Below are positions 60,145-64,000 of a stretch of DNA of 64,000 bases, in pieces; the first letter of the stretch is position 1; every line of letters starts with the position of its first letter. The notes beneath the pieces were generated by a model. That model made no database searches, was not told the DNA's origin, and worked only from the letters and a program-made list of their open reading frames with translations. Location: contig NZ_PNHL01000003.1 of assembly GCF_002871795.1 (NCBI RefSeq), positions 218,456-282,455 of the forward strand, in the 5' to 3' direction. The position numbers and the translations under genes are program-made. The DNA comes from Brachybacterium sp. UMB0905 (GTDB taxonomy: Bacteria; Actinomycetota; Actinomycetes; Actinomycetales; Dermabacteraceae).

Positions 60145-61152
60145 ATGGCACTGAACACTAAGCACCTCACCCCCGCTGAGATCACCGGGTTCGTGCGCGG
60201 ACGCCTGGAGTCATACACCGAGCAGGACCCGCTTGCGCGAATTCTCCCCGACCAGCTGATCGACAACGTGAACGTGCGTTTCGCTGTCGGTGAGGCCGGG
60301 GTCACCCCCGAAGCTGAGGCCCGCGACTGGGACGCCCAGCCTGGGACGCTCGACCTCGCCGCCCGGAAGCGTCGCACCATCGACCTGGTAGCGTTCTCCT
60401 CCCGCATTCCCGTGTCCGAGTCCGATGCTCTACTGTCCCGTGTCGCCGGTGGGGAGGGTTACGCGAACCTGATCCTGCGTGCCGCCGATAAGGTCGCGCA
60501 GGCCATCGCAAATGCTGCGCGACGGCAGCGCGCCACCGTCCTCGCGACTGGTAAGGCGTTCATCGATCAGGCGAACTTTGGGCTGGACGAGGACTTCGGG
60601 CGTGACCCGGAGCTGACCGCAACCCTTGCGCAGCTCGTGAACGCTGACGGGTCCGATGCCCTCGCGCAGCTGTCCGACTTCGTGGACATCTACGAAGAGA
60701 AGTCCGGCGGCGTCCGCCCCGCCTACGCTCTCGCGTCCACCAAGGCGATCAACGCGTTCCTGAACCACGCACAGTTCGCGTCGAAGATTGGGGACACGTC
60801 CCGTCCGGCGACGCTGGACCAGGTGAATCAGATCCTGCTGTCTTCCGACCTGCCCCAGCTGGTGCGGTACAACGCGAAGATCGGCCAGTCCCGACTCCTG
60901 CCCGAGGACAACCTGATCCTCGTGCCCGACTACACCGATGGGCAGGCCAGCGACCTCGGGTCGACGATCTGGGGTCTCACCGAGTCGGCGTTCAAGCCGG
61001 AGTTCTCCGCGATCAGTGGTCAGCTGCCGGGTGCGGTCGCGGCTGTGTGGGACACCGAGGGCATCGCCGGTAAGACGGTGGTGGAGGCCGACTCGACGTT
61101 CCTCCCGATCCTGAAGAATGCGAACCTGTCGGCATCCCTGAAGGTGGTCTGA
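60145..61152 (+). CDS. Major capsid protein (gpE-like, HK97 fold)
   Basis: The 335-residue protein belongs to the phage major capsid E family: LTPAEITGFVRGRLESYTEQ at the start, EARDWDAQPGTLDLAARKRR, ISSEDALL-like VSESDALLSRVAGGEGYANL, and QSRLLPEDNLILVPDY plus a C-terminal AVWDTEGIAGKTVVEADSTF. It forms the icosahedral shell. Three base pairs after the decoration gene. Confidence 0.93.
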   Translation: MALNTKHLTPAEITGFVRGRLESYTEQDPLARILPDQLIDNVNVRFAVGEAGVTPEAEARDWDAQPGTLDLAARKRRTIDLVAFSSRIPVSESDALLSRVAGGEGYANLILRAADKVAQAIANAARRQRATVLATGKAFIDQANFGLDEDFGRDPELTATLAQLVNADGSDALAQLSDFVDIYEEKSGGVRPAYALASTKAINAFLNHAQFASKIGDTSRPATLDQVNQILLSSDLPQLVRYNAKIGQSRLLPEDNLILVPDYTDGQASDLGSTIWGLTESAFKPEFSAISGQLPGAVAAVWDTEGIAGKTVVEADSTFLPILKNANLSASLKVV

Positions 61153-61153
61153 C

Positions 61154-61324
61154 ATGCCGAAGCTGATCGAGAACGTGCTGATCGGTGGCCGGGTCCGCCT
61201 CGCGGGCGAAGACATCTCGGAGGCGGACGCGAAGGGTGTCCGTCGCGAGGTGTTCGCCTCTGAGAAGCCCGCTCCGAAGGAGAAGGCCCCGGCCGCTCCG
61301 CGGAAGGGCACCTCCACCAAGTAA
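61154..61324 (+). CDS. Small head-region protein with Lys/Ala/Pro tail
   Basis: The 56-residue product follows the capsid gene by one base. LIENVLIGGRVRLAGEDISE is a likely beta domain, and the rest (EKPAPKEKAPAAPRKGTSTK) is disordered and basic. It resembles the plan of 62744-62941. Confidence 0.65.
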   Translation: MPKLIENVLIGGRVRLAGEDISEADAKGVRREVFASEKPAPKEKAPAAPRKGTSTK

Positions 61325-61336
61325 GGGGGGTCCGTA

Positions 61337-61738
61337 ATGGCGGACAGCATCACCTGGGGTACGCCCGACGACCTGACCTCCGCAGACCTTGAGAGCGTCA
61401 CTGACGGTCTCAAACCTAGCGTGCTGGGCTACTGGCTGGATCGTGCGCGACGCGCGATCCTCGCCGAGGCTCCCCTCGCCGTACTCGCCGCACGGATCCG
61501 TGACGGTGTCGTTGACGCCGAGGCCCCACAGGACGTGCAGATCGATCTCGTGCTCGGCAAGCTCGCCAACCCTGGCGGGATCCGGACCGTGCAGGAGTCG
61601 AACGGCCCCGCGTCGGGGTCGATCACGTACGGCGGCGACTCCCCCGGCACACTCACCCTCACTGCCCAGCATCGGAAGATGCTCAGCATCACGGGGGTGG
61701 GGCGGCGCGTGGCGAGGACGGTGGACACATGGCGCTGA
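61337..61738 (+). CDS. Head-tail connector (Gp19/Gp15/Gp42-like)
   Basis: The 133-residue protein starts ITWGTPDDLTSADLESVTDG and has a helical core (YWLDRARRAILAEAPLAVLA), then ARIRDGVVDAEAPQDVQIDL and a C-terminal domain ending in VGRRVARTVDTW. This order matches actinophage head-completion adaptors. It overlaps the next gene by 10 bp. Confidence 0.85.
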   Translation: MADSITWGTPDDLTSADLESVTDGLKPSVLGYWLDRARRAILAEAPLAVLAARIRDGVVDAEAPQDVQIDLVLGKLANPGGIRTVQESNGPASGSITYGGDSPGTLTLTAQHRKMLSITGVGRRVARTVDTWR

Positions 61739-62106
61739 CCGTGACCGTCCATCCCGCCGGAACCTCCGGCGTGGACGAGATGGGCGACGAGATTAAGGTT
61801 CCTGGCGAGCCGTACGAGCTAGAGGTGACCTCGATCTACCCGCGCACCTCGGAGGAGCCGGGGGACGCGAACCGGTCCCTGGTCGTTACTGGCCTGACGA
61901 TCCTCGCCCCAGAGTCGACGCGGGTCGGTGCTCACGATGAGCTCGAGATCCCCGGCTACGAGGGTCGATGGGGAGTCGTTGGCGAGGTCGCGATCTACGA
62001 CGCCCGGTCGAATCCGGCGCGACGTCAAGGCGTGCTCGGGCGTGTCCGGCGTCCCGGCCTCAGCATCGGATGCGTGCAGATCAACGCGGAGAAGGTGGCT
62101 GGCTAA
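61729..62106 (+). CDS. Head completion / stopper protein
   Basis: The 125-residue beta-rich protein has GVDEMGDEIKVPGEPYELEV and LVVTGLTILAPESTRVGAHD, then YEGRWGVVGEVAIYDARSNP, typical of phage stoppers. It overlaps the following gene by TAATG. Confidence 0.8.
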   Translation: MALTVTVHPAGTSGVDEMGDEIKVPGEPYELEVTSIYPRTSEEPGDANRSLVVTGLTILAPESTRVGAHDELEIPGYEGRWGVVGEVAIYDARSNPARRQGVLGRVRRPGLSIGCVQINAEKVAG

Positions 62107-62357
62107 TGGCGCGACGCGTCGACGTGAAGCTGAACTCTCGCGAGATCGACAAGCTGCTGAAGTCGAAGGGCGTGCAGGACGAGCTTGCTCGGCGGACGGG
62201 CGTAGCCGCGAGGGCTGCAGGGCGCGGGTACGAGTCGACCGTTGAGGTCGGCAGGACTCGCGCGCTCGGTCGTGTCACGGCTGAGACTCCTGAGGCCGCT
62301 CGCGACAACGCCCGGAATCACACCCTGATGCGGGTCCGTGACCAGATGAGGTGGTGA
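62106..62357 (+). CDS. Small neck/tail-completion protein
   Basis: The 83-residue protein (VKLNSREIDKLLKSKGVQDE, RTGVAARAAGRGYESTVEVG) resembles a short HK97 gp10-type tail-completion protein, with a basic helical start and beta end. Translationally coupled through TAATG. Confidence 0.7.
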   Translation: MARRVDVKLNSREIDKLLKSKGVQDELARRTGVAARAAGRGYESTVEVGRTRALGRVTAETPEAARDNARNHTLMRVRDQMRW

Positions 62358-62360
62358 GCG

Positions 62361-62747
62361 ATGGGGTTCGCGAACGCGCAGGGCCTCGTCAACGCTCATC
62401 TCTCCGAGGCGACGGGGCTGCGTTGTGTCACCACGATTCCGACGACTCGGCCGGACAGGTTCGTGCGGACGATCCGCACGGGCGGGTTCCTCGCCAACGG
62501 GGTCACGGACGTCGCCCGGTTGACGTTCGAGTGCTGGGCCAAAAGCAAGATCGACGCGCAGGCGGACGCGCAGCAGGTGCGCGCCGCGATGCTCGCCCTC
62601 CGGGGCGTCACTCTCTCCGGGGTCAAGGTGCATCGGGTCGAGGAGATCTCGGCACCGATGGACTCTCCTGACTCCGATTCATCCACACCCCGCTACGTCC
62701 TCACTCACGAGGTGTACCTGCGGGGTACGCACAGGAAGGGCCAGTGA
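62361..62747 (+). CDS. Tail terminator protein
   Basis: The 128-residue protein fits the tail-terminator fold: VNAHLSEATGLRCVTTIPTT, RFVRTIRTGGFLANGVTDVA, RLTFECWAKSKIDAQADAQQ, and YVLTHEVYLRGTHRK at the end. It caps the tail tube. ATG follows the previous stop by 3 bp. Confidence 0.82.
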   Translation: MGFANAQGLVNAHLSEATGLRCVTTIPTTRPDRFVRTIRTGGFLANGVTDVARLTFECWAKSKIDAQADAQQVRAAMLALRGVTLSGVKVHRVEEISAPMDSPDSDSSTPRYVLTHEVYLRGTHRKGQ

Positions 62748-62941
62748 TGGCTGACAGTAAGGTCAATGCCGTCGTCTCCCACAACCAGGAGATCGACGGG
62801 AAGAAGTACAAGGCCGGTGACAAGGTCCAGCTCAATGCGCAGCTCGCGCGACTGCTGGCGGGTCGCGGCTCCATCAAGATCCAGGAAAAGGACGCCGCCA
62901 AGGTGGCGCCCGCTCCCGCCGGTAAGGAGGCCTCGAAGTGA
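62744..62941 (+). CDS. Small tail-region protein
   Basis: The 64- or 65-residue product starts at GTG 62744 or ATG 62747. VVSHNQEIDGKKYKAGDKVQ forms a small beta domain and is followed by a Lys/Ala tail, as in the 56-residue head protein at 61154. Confidence 0.65.
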   Translation: MMADSKVNAVVSHNQEIDGKKYKAGDKVQLNAQLARLLAGRGSIKIQEKDAAKVAPAPAGKEASK

Positions 62942-63534
62942 GCGTTCCGATTACCACTGCCACGGAGGCGACGTGGCTGAACCCCGACAACGCCCGCATC
63001 TACGGTGGTGAGCTCGACTCCGTGTGGGTCGGCGACCACGGTGCCGTGATGCCGTCCGTCGACAACATCGTCATCCCAGAGAACCACGAGAACGTGGGCT
63101 GGCTGTCCGATGGCGGCCTGAACTTCGCGCACAACGATAACGTCGAGACCTTCAACGGTCACCAGGGCGGTCGTGTCGTGCGGAAGAAGGTCACCACGAG
63201 CGAGGACACGTTCACGTTCACCGCGCTTGAGACGACCCTCCTCACCTTCGGTCTGATCCACGACATTAAGGAGCACACCACCACGGGCAGGGTGTCCCGC
63301 ATCAAGGTGTCGGGTGCGAAGAAGTCGAACGACCGTCGTTCGTGGATCGTCGACAAGTGGGATGGCGACATCTGGTACCGCTACCTCATCCCCTCCGGGG
63401 AGACCGGTGAGCGGCCCGAGGAGGTCGCGTCCAACTCGGAGATCACGATGTACGAGCAGACCGTGACGGTGTACGGCGGCTACGACATCCTCACCAACGA
63501 TCCCGCGATGGTCGCGGAGGTCTCCGGCGGCTGA
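62938..63534 (+). CDS. Major tail protein
   Basis: GTG start in a GTGA overlap; 198 residues. The pattern TATEATWLNPDNARIYGGEL, WLSDGGLNFAHNDNVETFNG, then VTTSEDTFTFTALETTLLTF is that of actinophage major tail tube proteins. It forms the tail tube. Confidence 0.9.
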   Translation: MSVPITTATEATWLNPDNARIYGGELDSVWVGDHGAVMPSVDNIVIPENHENVGWLSDGGLNFAHNDNVETFNGHQGGRVVRKKVTTSEDTFTFTALETTLLTFGLIHDIKEHTTTGRVSRIKVSGAKKSNDRRSWIVDKWDGDIWYRYLIPSGETGERPEEVASNSEITMYEQTVTVYGGYDILTNDPAMVAEVSGG

Positions 63535-63696
63535 TCTGCCGCTACTCGAACTCGAAGCTCTCTCCACTCTCTGTGGTGGCGGGAGCTTCTGCCTGTCCGG
63601 TGCTGGGCGCGTGCGTGACGGTCCGCGCCCAGCACCACCCCCTCTCTTCTCGACCGTCACGACCACTATCTGGACCGTCACGAAAGGACCGTCACC
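63535..63696 (+). promoter_or_regulatory. Hairpins and GACCGTCAC repeats before the tail-assembly gene
   Basis: A hairpin around 63554-63590 (GAAGCTC...GGGAGCTTC) and a perfect 12-bp hairpin GTGCTGGGCGCG/CGCGCCCAGCAC (63600-63635) follow the tail-tube gene. Then GACCGTCAC occurs three times (63652, 63673, 63687), the last next to the start codon at 63697. Attenuation between the highly expressed tail gene and the next gene is likely. Confidence 0.55.
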
Positions 63697-64000
63697 ATGT
63701 CTCAGACCACCGCCGAGAAGGCGAAGGCCGCGGGCGCGAAGACCCCCGGCGACAAGAAGAAGGCCACCAGCGCGAAGGTGAAGGCGCTGCAGGCCGAGGC
63801 GGCGAAGGGCGACATCGTCGTCGAGCTGCGGGGCGAGACGTTCACCGTCCACGTCGAGGCGTACCAGCAGAAGGTCTCTGAGGACTACGAGTTCATGGAG
63901 TACTCCATGAAGGGGATCCTGCCCCTCATGCTCGACGTCCTCCTCGACAGCGCGGATCGCGAGAAGTTGAAGAACCTCGCCCGTGACGAAGAGACCGGCC
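63697..64000 (+). CDS. Tail assembly chaperone-like protein (3' end beyond window)
   Basis: The first 101 residues are a Lys/Ala-rich start (AEKAKAAGAKTPGDKKKATS), then IVVELRGETFTVHVEAYQQK and YEFMEYSMKGILPLMLDVLL. Position after the major tail protein and the DYEFMEY region fit actinophage tail-assembly chaperones, whose second product is made by ribosomal frameshifting; any slippery site would lie beyond the edge. Confidence 0.7.
   Translation, partial: MSQTTAEKAKAAGAKTPGDKKKATSAKVKALQAEAAKGDIVVELRGETFTVHVEAYQQKVSEDYEFMEYSMKGILPLMLDVLLDSADREKLKNLARDEETG

Larger units (their letters stand above)
35512..64000. mobile_element. Siphovirus-like prophage (left part, runs off the window)
   Basis: A tyrosine integrase beside a tRNA remnant, a divergent lysogeny switch, recombination and replication genes, and a head-tail module in standard order (terminases, portal, MuF, scaffold, decoration, capsid, connectors, tail) show a temperate phage with a tail. 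Head genes look intact. The right end is beyond 64000. Confidence 0.95.

Overview
The window is GC-rich DNA of a Gram-positive actinobacterium. The evidence is very high third-position GC, GTG starts, a DUF222/HNH (13E12-type) protein, DUF3263 and DUF418 proteins, an LAxTG sortase signal and NrdR-type control of ribonucleotide reductase. Aerobic class Ib (NrdHIE plus a separate NrdF) and anaerobic class III (NrdDG) reductases sit beside a catalase with its own Fur-type repressor. This fits a facultatively anaerobic member of the Micrococcales; a Dermabacteraceae/Brachybacterium-like host is my best guess, not a proof.

Bases 1-35,500 are chromosome. They hold a DUF222/HNH gene cut by the window edge, a TetR-controlled membrane protein, an FGGY sugar kinase, a GNAT acetyltransferase, a sortase-anchored protein broken by an ISL3-family insertion, a HIT protein beside tRNA-Lys, YigZ and GlsB-like proteins, nrdF, a DUF418 membrane protein, nrdDG with a divergent ygbA-like gene, nrdHIE, an unusual Gfo/Idh/MocA protein, plsC, a universal stress protein, katA with fur, and a NarL-type two-component system. 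Two pairs of NrdR boxes, each 32 bp centre to centre, precede nrdDG and nrdHIE.

Between nrdDG/ygbA and nrdE lies a 5.6-kb composite transposon (18360-23967). It is bounded by inverted ISL3-family ends and an exact 8-bp target duplication (CGTTTCAC), and it carries a MacB/Vex-like ABC transporter. It has split a gene for a secreted SLH-repeat plus CAP-domain protein, whose reading frame can be rejoined across the insertion.

From 35512 to beyond the right edge lies a siphovirus-like prophage integrated in a tRNA-Thr(CGU) gene; the 47-nt 3' tRNA remnant marks its left end. In order it holds integrase, ImmA/IrrE peptidase, a DUF3800 gene and an XRE repressor (leftward), an operator-rich switch, Cro/excisionase-like and antirepressor genes, a recombination module (YqaJ exonuclease, companion protein, SSB), a dense run of overlapping small genes, RusA, a replication protein with iteron-like repeats inside its gene, a tRNA-Ser(UGA), HNH, a leftward cluster of small genes, a PAPS-reductase-like protein, both terminase subunits, portal, MuF, scaffold, decoration, major capsid, connector, tail terminator and major tail genes, and the start of a tail-assembly protein. 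Early genes overlap by ATGA/GTGA and are probably translationally coupled. A long paired, probably RNA-forming element lies at the end of the DUF3800 gene.
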